Both the position numbers and the translations under genes were made by a program. A stretch of 64,000 bases of DNA from an uncultured Paracoccaceae bacterium (GTDB lineage: Bacteria > Pseudomonadota > Alphaproteobacteria > Rhodobacterales > Rhodobacteraceae), in assembly GCA_947503775.1 (NCBI GenBank), contig CANNFE010000004.1, forward strand, positions 186,001-250,000, read 5' to 3'. Below the pieces are notes generated by a model. The model saw only the letters and a list, made by a program, of their open reading frames with translations, made no database searches and was not told the DNA's origin. Position 1 is the first letter of the stretch. Each line of letters begins with the position of its first letter. This document shows positions 10,201-17,174 of this stretch, piece by piece.

Positions 10201-10849
10201 GCCGCGGCGCGCCGAAATAACCGACCAGCGTGTCGGGCATCTTTTCGGCCGAGATGATGAGATCCACCAGCCCGGTGCGCACAGCGCTGTTGGGCATGCC
10301 GTCGAACTTGGCGAGCGACGGGTCCTGCGCGATGGTCAGGCCGCCCGCCTCCTTGACGGCGCGCAGACCGCTCGCCCCGTCCGATCCCGTGCCGGAGAGG
10401 ACCACGCAGGCCGCGTTCGTCGTCTGATCCTCGGCCAGGCTGCGGAAGAAATGATCGATCGGGGTGCGGCGTCCGCGCTGTTCCTCGAATTCCTCCAGAT
10501 GCAGGACCCCGTCTAGGATCCGAACCTCTTTGTTGGGCGGCAGGACGTAGACCTTGTTCGGTTCGACCGCGACGCCATCCTCGATCGTCAGGACGTCAAT
10601 CTCGCCCTGACGGCCCAGAAGTTCGGGCAGGAGGCTGTCGTAGTTGGGGTCGAGATGCTGAACGAGGATATAGGCCAGCCCTTGCTCGCGCTTGATCGCA
10701 TCGACCAGATCGGTGAACGCCTCGAGCCCGCCGGCAGACGCGCCGACGCCGACGATCGGACAGGGCGCCTTGGTTCCCCCGAGATTGGGCTTGTCGGGCA
10801 CCATTTCTGCGGTCGGGCCCGCGGGACCCTGGGGTATCTCTTCGTTCAT
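7268..10849 (-). CDS. CheB-CheR-PAS-HWE histidine kinase fusion protein
   Basis: This is a 1193-residue cytoplasmic signalling protein with no membrane segment. Domains in order are: a CheB-type methylesterase (about 28-220) with Ser38 in GASAGG, the His of QHLDPNYDS and the Asp of SGTGSDG; a CheR-type methyltransferase (about 225-500) with NVTSFFRD and the SAM-binding ACSSGEEAYS; an extended Glu/Asn-rich coiled coil (about 660-735); two PAS domains (about 735-850 and 870-985); and an HWE-family kinase with the phospho-acceptor in HELQHRVKN near residue 990, the N-box HEMSTNASKYGAL and the WSETGGP W-x-E motif. CheB lacks its own receiver domain. Such fusions occur outside classical chemotaxis operons, and no che genes are nearby. 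HWE kinases in alphaproteobacteria often feed general-stress or light/redox circuits; the target here is unknown. Confidence 0.9.
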   Translation of the reverse strand: MNEEIPQGPAGPTAEMVPDKPNLGGTKAPCPIVGVGASAGGLEAFTDLVDAIKREQGLAYILVQHLDPNYDSLLPELLGRQGEIDVLTIEDGVAVEPNKVYVLPPNKEVRILDGVLHLEEFEEQRGRRTPIDHFFRSLAEDQTTNAACVVLSGTGSDGASGLRAVKEAGGLTIAQDPSLAKFDGMPNSAVRTGLVDLIISAEKMPDTLVGYFGAPRLALDVEQPGDGEDAPINKSFINRVSEAVLYRTGHDFSNYKHTTLGRRIRRRMQVVGLEDPQDYIKRLTVDQQEGDLLFRDLMINVTSFFRDAEAFEVLKTEVIPKLIEGKGRADTIRIWVPACSSGEEAYSIAILLAEALEGHDGAPKVSIFATDIDPTMLEAARRAVYPLASMVDVPQDLLTKYFIADEKGFGIGPRIRDMVRVSEHSVIKDSPFSRLDLISCRNMLIYFNQTLQARIIPIFHYALSKNGYLFLGPSENLAGHDNLMDVISRRHRIFKRKGNTTTPVNLPIRMPSQITAGERRAEEAREKSIDEDDLQSRIMERYAPPFVVVDTNGNVIYSSGRTGRYLEFGFGRPSQQILELAKTPIRSAVRAVMSGRGGSGRRMRRGVELETDGRIVKLDISAEPVGQGGLLIVFQETSSEDFVQSDEEGVEITPFSDEDRISELEDELKESRQKLRSTIEELETSNEELKSSNEEMMSMNEELQSANEELSTINDELSFKIEALAEANDDIQNLLESTQIATIFVDKDLMVRSFTPEAGERLGLTSADTGRVIDQLRTRADTDRLRDLGLEVLADHATREEDLELRGDTGSFLLRVLPYRTLADEVSGVVYVIVDITSQADANAKIEGLRRDLELRLAEIEQIYLESPVGMCLVDRDLRYIRANDQIAQINGVSAKEMIGASVPEIVPDVADQVVGVLEKVLETGEPELGYVIEGQTAAREGVDRVFLADYTPLRTGQEIRGISIVVQDITDDRAKAAEMRRLMHELQHRVKNMLANVMALVRQARRSERPADEALVRLSERLQALSATNNLLSVQNWRSADLEQMLRNELIEPYGEERCNVSGPKLELNSKAALALAMTFHEMSTNASKYGALSTKNGKVHVEWMLQDRGDGKQVVIIWSETGGPDASAPGRHGFGTSLIEASVEGTLEGKLNASFAEEGLRYEIRVPEHAVLNSSAIEFEDHPILDTSRRQ

Positions 10850-10929
10850 GGCTAATCGAAACTCCGCACGGCACTACCCTTACCGGGGTTTTTGCGTCAG
10901 TGACAGTGAAGTTTTGCATCCAATAGTTG

Positions 10930-12357
10930 TCAAATCGCCGCTTTAACCTGAGATAAATCCGCCACGAAGGCCTTTTCCTGCTCGGCCCTTTCGGCTGGAT
11001 CCCGCAGACGCAGCAGGAAGGACGGATGCACGGTGACGAAGACCGGCACCCCGTCGCGGCCCGTCTCGAGTGCGCCGCGTCGTTTGAGGATCCCTTTGCC
11101 ATCGCCCGTGGTCGCGCGAAGCGCCGTCGCTCCCATCGAGAGAATCATCTTGGGCCGAACCAGCCGGATCTCCTGCGCGAGCCACCATCGGCATTGGTCG
11201 ATTTCACCGGTCGAGGGCGATTGATGAATGCGCCGCTTGCCCTTGATCGTAAACTTGAAATGCTTGACCGCGTTGGTCACGTAGGCCCCGGCCCGGTCGA
11301 GCCCGGCCTGATCTGCCAGCTCGTCAAAGAGCTGCCCGGCCGGACCGACGAAGGGACGGCCGGCCAGATCTTCCATATCGCCGGGCTGTTCGCCGATGAT
11401 CATCAGGTCCGCATCCTGCGGCCCTTCGCCGAAGACGAGCTGAGTGGCATTCGCGTGAAGGGGACATCTCGTGCAGGTGCTGGCTTCGGCTTTGACGCCG
11501 TCGAGAGTGTCAGCTGAGAGAAGATCCATATCCTTGACCTTGGGCTGGGCTGCGATCCGTTCGGCCCGCAGCGGCGGCAAGGTCGGCGCGGCCTCCTGCA
11601 TGGCGCGCGTCTTGGCCTCGGCTTCTGCGATCAGGGAGGGAATGAGTTCGGCCTCGGGAAGGTTCCGCCAGTATTTCTTGGGCATCTCGGCGGTCATCGC
11701 CTTGATCTTGAGCCGGGCGGGATTGAAGATATTGGCGTAATAGGTCCGCCATAAATCCTCGGTTGCGTCCTTGAGCTTGGGATTGCTCGCCGGTGTGGGA
11801 TCGAGCGTGACCTGCCCGTCCTTGTGCTGGATCGACATCGAGGGCGTGGCGATCACCCAGTCCATATCGGCGAACCGGCGAGCGAAAAAGCCCGCGATCG
11901 GCTCGCAGATATGATGATCGGGCTCGAACCAGGCGGCGAAGGCGCGGCGGTCTGTGCCCGAGGGGATCTCCTGGAAGCGGACAAAGGCCTTCATCTTGTG
12001 CATGTCGCGGCGGACGGCCTTGGCCAGCTTTTCAAGATGGGCAACCTCTGCATCGCCGCGATCCTTGAGCAGGCCCGGCGCGCCTTGAAGGCGCAGAAGG
12101 ACGCGATACAGCCTTGAAAATCGGTCCTTTGCGGAGTGGTAGGTCACGGTGCGCGCCAGGTCGAGGAACTGTTTGGACGCCGTGACCTTGTGCCGGGCCT
12201 CGGACATGGGGCCGGTTTCGGTGATGAGAAACCCGGCGCTGTCGCCCTCGAGATACCAGTCGACCCGGTCGGGTTTCGTGCGCATCCGGGCGAATTCGCG
12301 GGCGCTGCCGCGCCACGCCTCGAATGTGCCGATCCGGGGCAGCTGGATCTGGCGCAT
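10930..12357 (-). CDS. udgX: UdgX-type uracil-DNA glycosylase fused to an N-terminal DUF4130 domain
   Basis: This is a 475-residue two-part protein. Residues 1 to ~240 match the DUF4130 region that accompanies a radical-SAM partner. Residues ~275-475 are a family-4-like uracil-DNA glycosylase with the Fe-S cysteine motif CTRCPL, the GEQPGDMEDLAGRPFVGPAG active-site block, and VHPSFLLR. It carries the KRRIH insert diagnostic of UdgX, with His378 being the residue that in mycobacterial UdgX bonds covalently to the abasic sugar after uracil removal (family knowledge). The protein would therefore be predicted to form a suicide-type complex with uracil-containing DNA. Its ATG overlaps the last base of the upstream radical-SAM gene, so the two are one operon. 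The start is fixed by that overlap. Confidence 0.9.
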   Translation of the reverse strand: MRQIQLPRIGTFEAWRGSAREFARMRTKPDRVDWYLEGDSAGFLITETGPMSEARHKVTASKQFLDLARTVTYHSAKDRFSRLYRVLLRLQGAPGLLKDRGDAEVAHLEKLAKAVRRDMHKMKAFVRFQEIPSGTDRRAFAAWFEPDHHICEPIAGFFARRFADMDWVIATPSMSIQHKDGQVTLDPTPASNPKLKDATEDLWRTYYANIFNPARLKIKAMTAEMPKKYWRNLPEAELIPSLIAEAEAKTRAMQEAAPTLPPLRAERIAAQPKVKDMDLLSADTLDGVKAEASTCTRCPLHANATQLVFGEGPQDADLMIIGEQPGDMEDLAGRPFVGPAGQLFDELADQAGLDRAGAYVTNAVKHFKFTIKGKRRIHQSPSTGEIDQCRWWLAQEIRLVRPKMILSMGATALRATTGDGKGILKRRGALETGRDGVPVFVTVHPSFLLRLRDPAERAEQEKAFVADLSQVKAAI

Positions 12358-13586
12358 CAGAGCAGCTGAAGCTGTTCCGGCGGCGGCGCAAACCGATTGC
12401 GCAGGCTATCCGCATCGAGGCTCTGGCCCGGGGTCCAGTCGGATAAGGTGATGAAAGAGCGCGCGTTTTTCATATTCGCGCCGATCCGGGTCAGATCGTC
12501 ATAGCGCAGGGTTTTCGTCCGCCGGGCATTAAGAACCCGGCTGACGGTCTTGGTTCCGAAGCCCGGCACGCGAAGCAGCATATCACGCGCCGCCCGGTTG
12601 GGATCGACGGGGAAAAGATGCCGGTTTTGCAAAGCCCAGGAGAGCTTAGGATCGACTGCGAGATCCAGCATATCGCCTTGCTTTTCCGTGATTTCATCCG
12701 CTTCGAAGCCGTAGAACCGCATCAGCCAGTCCGCCTGGTAGAGCCTGTGCTCGCGCATCAGCGGCGGCTTGATCAGCGGCAGCGCGGTCGAGGCATCGGG
12801 GATCGGCGAAAAGGCAGAATAATAGACGCGTTTGAGCTTGTAGGCGCCGTAAAGCCGGGTGGAATTCTGCAGGATCGTGGCATCCGACGCGCCATCCGCG
12901 CCGACGATCAGCTGGGTCGACTGCCCGGCTGGAGCAAACTTTGCCTTGCGCCGCCCGGTATGGGTTTTTTCGGCGTATTCGGCCTTTTTCAGCCGCAGAT
13001 TGCCCATGGCGCGGCGGATCTGGTCAGGGTCCTTTTCGGGGGCATAGGCCTTGACCCCCTGATCGGTCGGAAGCTCTACGTTGATTGAGAGGCGGTCGGC
13101 AAAAAGTCCGGCTTCTTCAATCAGTTCAGGAGAGGCGTCGGGGATGGTCTTGAGGTGGATATAGCCGCGAAAGAGGTGATCCTGGCGCAGGGATCTGGCG
13201 ATGCGGACCATTTGCTCCATCGTGTAATCGGGCGAACGGATGATGCCGGAGGAGAGGAACAAACCCTCGATATAGTTGCGGCGGTAAAACTCCGTCGTCA
13301 GATGCACGACCTCTTCGGGGGTGAAGCGCGCACGTTCGACGTTGGAGCTGACGCGGTTGATGCAATAGGCGCAATCATAGATGCAGAAATTTGTCAGCAG
13401 AATCTTGAGAAGACTGATGCAGCGGCCATCGGGGGCGTAGGCGTGGCAGATACCGGACCCTTCGGTGGAGCCAAGACCACCCTTGAGCGAATTGCGCCTG
13501 GACGTGCCTGACGAGGCGCAGGAGGCATCGTATTTGGCGGCATCCGACAGGATCGCGAGCTTGTCTTGGAGAGTACGCTTGGCCAT
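12357..13586 (-). CDS. Radical SAM protein linked to UdgX (putative DNA modification/repair)
   Basis: This is a 409-residue radical-SAM enzyme. The [4Fe-4S]/SAM-binding motif is Cys68-x3-Cys72-x2-Cys75 (CIYDCAYC). Further cysteines at 23, 47 and 56 lie in the N-terminal region and could bind another metal. Near residue 340 there is a helix-hairpin-helix-like segment (LLRVPGFGTKTVSRVL), a DNA-binding element. The family is known as the radical-SAM protein found next to the UDG/DUF4130 fusion; its chemistry is, to my knowledge, not established. It is first in the two-gene operon and is translationally coupled to udgX. A GTTC-N7-GTTC box lies 3 nt before the start codon, suggesting LexA control. 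A DNA lesion or modified base is a plausible substrate, by inference only. Confidence 0.88.
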   Translation of the reverse strand: MAKRTLQDKLAILSDAAKYDASCASSGTSRRNSLKGGLGSTEGSGICHAYAPDGRCISLLKILLTNFCIYDCAYCINRVSSNVERARFTPEEVVHLTTEFYRRNYIEGLFLSSGIIRSPDYTMEQMVRIARSLRQDHLFRGYIHLKTIPDASPELIEEAGLFADRLSINVELPTDQGVKAYAPEKDPDQIRRAMGNLRLKKAEYAEKTHTGRRKAKFAPAGQSTQLIVGADGASDATILQNSTRLYGAYKLKRVYYSAFSPIPDASTALPLIKPPLMREHRLYQADWLMRFYGFEADEITEKQGDMLDLAVDPKLSWALQNRHLFPVDPNRAARDMLLRVPGFGTKTVSRVLNARRTKTLRYDDLTRIGANMKNARSFITLSDWTPGQSLDADSLRNRFAPPPEQLQLL

Positions 13587-13588
13587 TC

Positions 13589-13603
13589 GTTCACTTTATG
13601 TTC
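13589..13603 (-). promoter_or_regulatory. Putative LexA (SOS) box, GTTC-N7-GTTC, at the rSAM-udgX start
   Basis: GTTC at 13589 and GTTC at 13600 are separated by exactly 7 nt, the direct-repeat SOS operator known for alphaproteobacterial LexA. It lies 3 nt upstream of the radical-SAM ATG. On the coding strand, CATAAA within the box could serve as the -10, with CTTGTG 16 nt upstream as -35, giving a near-leaderless transcript that LexA would occlude. By chance such an 8-base pattern is expected roughly twice in 64 kb on both strands, so position, not the motif alone, is the support. Confidence 0.65.
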
Positions 13604-13667
13604 ACATCCTCCATGGCACAAGGTCACTGTTGTCGCAGTGGTTTAAGAAAGGGTGAAGAATGCGAAG

Positions 13668-14420
13668 TTAGAGGGATGCGAGCGTCACATCTGCTGCTTC
13701 GAGCGCATCGCGGACGGCCCTTGCGATGGCAAGCGCCTCGGGTCCGTCGCCGTGAACGCAGATCGTATCGATCCGTGCGGGAATGCGATTGCCGCTGGCC
13801 GTCAGAATTTGGCCGGTTGTGACCATGTCGACCATCCGGCTCGCCGCTTCGGCGGGATCGTGAAGCACGGCACCCGACAATGATCGGTCGACGAGGGTTA
13901 AATCATCGTTATAGGCCCGATCCGCAAAGATCTCGGCGGCCCACTGGCATCCAAGCTTGGTCAGGACGGGCTCCATCGCGGTGCCGGGAAGAGCGACGAT
14001 GACAATGTCCGGATCGACCTTGAGCGCCGCCTCAAACAGGATGCGGGCGAGCGCCTCGTCCTCGCAAGCCATGTTGTTGAGCGCGCCGTGGATCTTGAAA
14101 TGGCGGACCTGACCGCCGACGGAGCGGGCCATCCCTTGCGCCGCGCCAAGCTGATAAGCCATTGCGTTGGCAAGCTCTTTTGCCGGGATCGGCAGGCGGC
14201 GGCGGCCAAAGCCCTTGAGATCGGCAAAACCGGGATGCGCTCCGATGCCGACGCCTTTCTCGACGGCCAGGGCCATCGTCTGAACCATCACGTCAGGATC
14301 GCCTGCGTGAAAGCCGCACGCGATATTGGCGGAAGTTACGATATCGAGAAGCGCCGCGTCGCTACCCATAGTCCAGGCGCCAAAACTTTCGCCCATATCG
14401 GCATTGAGATCGACTTTCAT
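13668..14420 (-). CDS. pxpA: 5-oxoprolinase subunit A (LamB/YcsF family)
   Basis: PxpA works with PxpB and PxpC in ATP-dependent opening of 5-oxoproline (pyroglutamate) to glutamate, a damage-clearance reaction in the cytoplasm. The 250-residue protein shows the family hallmarks: DLNADMGESFG at the N-terminus, ANIACGFHAGDP, the HPGFADLKGFGRR block and FKIHGALNN. Length is normal for the family. The start overlaps the pxpC stop by 4 nt. It is the last gene of a pxpB-pxpC-pxpA operon on the minus strand. No transporter for pyroglutamate is visible beside it. Confidence 0.93.
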   Translation of the reverse strand: MKVDLNADMGESFGAWTMGSDAALLDIVTSANIACGFHAGDPDVMVQTMALAVEKGVGIGAHPGFADLKGFGRRRLPIPAKELANAMAYQLGAAQGMARSVGGQVRHFKIHGALNNMACEDEALARILFEAALKVDPDIVIVALPGTAMEPVLTKLGCQWAAEIFADRAYNDDLTLVDRSLSGAVLHDPAEAASRMVDMVTTGQILTASGNRIPARIDTICVHGDGPEALAIARAVRDALEAADVTLASL

Positions 14421-15418
14421 GGCTCCTCCCGCCCCGCTGTGATGCCGCTAATCAGTTGATATGACAGCAGATCAGCAATGTCCCGTGGATCGCGCAGACG
14501 CGGGCTGATCTGCTTGGAGAGCGCCTTGCGCCGGGTCATCTCGGCCCTATGGAGCGAGAGCGCTTCGGCGCGGGAGATGAAGCGGAACGTCACCGGCGCG
14601 CCGGGCGGCGTCTGAACAAGGCGCGGCAGATCGGAGGGGATGACGGCGGCGATGCGGGGATAACCTCCGGTCGTCTGGCAGTCGGGCATCAGGACGTAGG
14701 CGGTGCCGTCGCCGGTGATCTGGATGTCGCCCGGAAGGGTCGCTTCGGACAGGATATCGAGCTGGCCGCTTGCCTCGAACCCCTTGTCATCATGGGATAA
14801 TCTCAGGGCACTTCTGGTGGATCGGGGATCGGGGGTGAAGGTCGCGGCCTCGAACCGGGCGCGTTCTGCTTCAGCGAAAAGCGCAGTCTGAACCGAGGGC
14901 AGGATGCGGATCGGCGCGGTCTGATCGGGGGTGGTTGCCTTGAGCACGAGGTCGGCAGTCGCCTTGGCTTTGGGATCATAGCGAAGATAGTCGCCGGACT
15001 GGAGTGGCTGGCCGAGGCCCGCTTTGAGATGGGTCGCGCGGCTGCCGAGGATGGGATCTGTAAGAAAGCCGCCTGCGATGTGCAGGTAACTGTAGATGCC
15101 CTCTCGTCCGGGGTGGAGGGAGACTTGCGTCTCGGCCGGCAGGATATGGGTCGCGTTCCACGCCAGATCAGAGCGCATGGGCGCGCCGGAAAGCGCAATG
15201 ATTGCAGGATGTTGCCTAGTATGGAGGGTGATCGGCGTTGTGGCAAGTTCGATGGCGGCCGCGGCGGTGTCCTGACCCAGAAGGAGCGCGCCCTCGAGCA
15301 AGGCAAGCGGGTCGGCGGCGCCGCCACGCGAGACACCGTTGGCCAATTGGCCGGGGCGGCCCTGATCCTGAAGGGTGGCGCCGGGGCCGACCTTAGTGAT
15401 GGTCAGATGCGCCGTCAT
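14417..15418 (-). CDS. pxpC: 5-oxoprolinase subunit C (biotin-dependent carboxyltransferase-like)
   Basis: The 333-residue product belongs to the urea-carboxylase/AHS2 family that forms the PxpC subunit of 5-oxoprolinase. Visible blocks are GPGATLQDQGRPG near the N-terminus, the SRGGAADPLAL segment, and QITGDGTAYVLMPDCQTTGGYPRIAAVI near residues 225-260. Despite the old family name it acts with PxpB on the phosphorylated intermediate in 5-oxoproline hydrolysis. Both ends overlap its neighbours by 4 nt, indicating coupled translation. No disruption is visible. Confidence 0.92.
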   Translation of the reverse strand: MTAHLTITKVGPGATLQDQGRPGQLANGVSRGGAADPLALLEGALLLGQDTAAAAIELATTPITLHTRQHPAIIALSGAPMRSDLAWNATHILPAETQVSLHPGREGIYSYLHIAGGFLTDPILGSRATHLKAGLGQPLQSGDYLRYDPKAKATADLVLKATTPDQTAPIRILPSVQTALFAEAERARFEAATFTPDPRSTRSALRLSHDDKGFEASGQLDILSEATLPGDIQITGDGTAYVLMPDCQTTGGYPRIAAVIPSDLPRLVQTPPGAPVTFRFISRAEALSLHRAEMTRRKALSKQISPRLRDPRDIADLLSYQLISGITAGREEP

Positions 15419-16152
15419 AGGGCGGGCTCGTGGGTCGCGCCGCCCATGGGATCTTCGGCTAGTGTTTTGATTTCACTTGTGGAAACGGGGCGCCAGCGGA
15501 TTTCATCACCGGCGGTGAGGGGGAACGGAGTGGCACTGCCGGGCTGGAAATTCCGGAAAGCGGTTTGGCCGATATGACGCCAGCCGGTGGGTCCGGGGGC
15601 GGTGAAAAGGGTGATCTGGCGGACAGCGCAGACGAGTGCTCCGGCGGGGACCTTGGGGGTCAGGTCGGTCTGGCGGGGGAGGTTCAGGCGCTCCGGCAGA
15701 GCGCCGAGATAGGGCTGGCCGGGGGCGAAGCCGATGGTCAGAACGCGCAAGGGGGCGGCGGTGATCCGGGCCGTGAGCTCGGCGGGCGATATGCCCAGAA
15801 GAGACGCGAATTCAATGAGTTGTGGTGCCACTTCCGGATCGAAGGCGGCGGGTATGTACCAGAGTTTCCGCTCTTTGGGCAGGCCCTTGGCGTACCAATC
15901 GGCGCTTTGTGCGCGGCGGTGAAGGGCCTCGATCAGATCGTCCGGATCGGTTGCCGTCGCATCGCAGCAAACCAGCACCGAGGCGAGCGAGACGGAGGTT
16001 TCGGTGACGCCATCCGGGGGGTCCGAGACCAAGGCCGCGCGAAAGGCGATGGCGGCGGAATTTGCCGCAAGATCAAGGCGATCGGCAAAGCTGACCAGCA
16101 CGCCTTCGAGGCCGAGCGGAGCGATGCGGGGGAAATCGGTGGCCTGGGTCAT
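15415..16152 (-). CDS. pxpB: 5-oxoprolinase subunit B (kinase-inhibitor-like/AHS1)
   Basis: PxpB is the AHS1-type subunit of 5-oxoprolinase. The family signature GFAPGQPYLGALP, followed by the PRQTDLTPKVPAGALVCAV segment, is clear in the C-terminal half, and the protein ends in an acidic tail. I place the start at the ATG giving MTQATDFPRIAPLG (245 residues). The frame stays open another 45 codons upstream, but that extension is Arg-rich, unlike the family, and runs into an 11-bp tandem repeat. First gene of the pxpB-pxpC-pxpA operon, overlapping pxpC by 4 nt. It is divergent from the tungstate transporter genes. Confidence 0.88.
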   Translation of the reverse strand: MTQATDFPRIAPLGLEGVLVSFADRLDLAANSAAIAFRAALVSDPPDGVTETSVSLASVLVCCDATATDPDDLIEALHRRAQSADWYAKGLPKERKLWYIPAAFDPEVAPQLIEFASLLGISPAELTARITAAPLRVLTIGFAPGQPYLGALPERLNLPRQTDLTPKVPAGALVCAVRQITLFTAPGPTGWRHIGQTAFRNFQPGSATPFPLTAGDEIRWRPVSTSEIKTLAEDPMGGATHEPAL

Positions 16153-16270
16153 CGGCTTTAGAATTGCCGAGCCGCGGGTGAAAGACCAGCGGCTTTGGCG
16201 GGCGAGGACCGAGCCTTCGGGGCGGCGGCGAATCAAGGTTAACGTCGGCAATGCGGGTAAATTGGCCATG

Positions 16271-16303
16271 CGGCATCCGGGCGGCATCCGGTCGGCATTC
16301 GGG
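16271..16303. repeat. Three 11-bp tandem repeats in the pxpB-tupB divergent region
   Basis: The units CGGCATCCGGG, CGGCATCCGGT and CGGCATTCGGG follow one another without gaps at 16271, 16282 and 16293. Eleven bases is about one helical turn, so the three copies face the same side of the DNA, as in multi-site operators. They lie in the 317-bp region between the divergent pxpB and tupB starts. No other coding content is seen there. Confidence 0.6.
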
Positions 16304-16349
16304 AGGAGGCAGATCGCCGGATCGGGCTTTTAACGCAGCGCGCGCGGCC

Positions 16350-16370
16350 TTCGCGGCGCAACACCGCGAA
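16350..16370. promoter_or_regulatory. Inverted repeat upstream of tupB (operator or stem-loop)
   Basis: TTCGCGG and CCGCGAA form a 7-bp perfect inverted repeat with a 7-nt centre, 100 bp before the tupB start. No T-run follows. It could be an operator for tungstate/molybdate control or a leader hairpin; I cannot assign a regulator. Confidence 0.35.
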
Positions 16371-16469
16371 ACAATACGTGAATTGCGCCTGTGATTGTTG
16401 AGCCGATCCGACTGGCCTTGGACGGCGCCTTCTGCGATGACGCGGCGGCCAAGGGGACCGGGACTGACG

Positions 16470-17174
16470 ATGAGCGAGATTTGGGAAGGGATGAAGGCGG
16501 CGGTCTGGCTGATCGTCACGCTCGACCCGGAATTGTTCGACATCACGCTGCGCTCGCTTCAGGTCACGGTGACGGCGGTCGTTATCGCAAGCGCGATCGG
16601 TCTGCCCCTTGGTGCGCTTTTGGCGATCCAGCGGTTTCGCTACCGGCGGGCGACGATTGCGGTTCTGAACGCGCTGATGGGATTGCCGCCGGTGGTGGTG
16701 GGGCTGATCGTCTATCTGATGCTGTCGCGGTCCGGGCCGTTCGGGGTGTTCGGGCTGCTGTTTACTCCGACGGCGATGATCATCGCGCAGGTGATCATCA
16801 TCACGCCGCTCATCGCCTCGATCGCGCATCAGGCGATCCGGGATCTGTGGGCGGAATATCACGACCTCATGATCTCGATGAACACGACGAAGGGACAGCG
16901 CATCCGGACGCTGCTTTGGGACGGGCGGCGGGCGCTCATGACCGCGTCGCTGGCGGGCTTTGGCCGGGCCATCGGAGAGGTCGGGGCGATCATGATCGTG
17001 GGCGGCAATATCGACAACGCGACGCGGGTTCTGACGACGGCGATCGCGCTGGAGACCGGGAAGGGCGATTTCGGGCTGGCGCTGGGGCTGGGCTTTGTGC
17101 TGATCGGGCTGGCGATTTTCGTGAACCTAACGATCCACTGGGTCGGGCGGACGGAGAGCGAGGGGCGATGGTAG
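16470..17174 (+). CDS. tupB: Tungstate ABC transporter permease TupB
   Basis: This is a 234-residue inner-membrane permease of the tungstate-type ABC importer. It has about five hydrophobic helices and the cytoplasmic EAA-like loop containing GFGRAIGEVGAIMIVGGN, typical of the TupB/ModB group. The start at MSEIWEGM is preferred over an upstream in-frame ATG because AAGGGGA sits about a dozen bases ahead and the extra 25 residues are not hydrophobic or conserved-looking. The gene overlaps tupC by 7 nt. The order permease-ATPase-binding protein makes a single operon. Specificity for tungstate over molybdate is inferred from the TupA partner. Confidence 0.88.
   Translation: MSEIWEGMKAAVWLIVTLDPELFDITLRSLQVTVTAVVIASAIGLPLGALLAIQRFRYRRATIAVLNALMGLPPVVVGLIVYLMLSRSGPFGVFGLLFTPTAMIIAQVIIITPLIASIAHQAIRDLWAEYHDLMISMNTTKGQRIRTLLWDGRRALMTASLAGFGRAIGEVGAIMIVGGNIDNATRVLTTAIALETGKGDFGLALGLGFVLIGLAIFVNLTIHWVGRTESEGRW

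Noticed and set aside
7298-10516. 1072-codon plus-strand open frame opposite the CheB-CheR kinase
   Set aside because: The minus strand encodes clear CheB, CheR, PAS and kinase motifs; the plus-strand translation is low-complexity shadow.
10905-10933. TTGACA (minus strand, 10933-10928) as a promoter of the CheB-CheR kinase
   Set aside because: The -35 matches consensus but the base set 17 bp downstream is TTCACT, a poor -10, and it overlaps the udgX stop region. Left unassigned.
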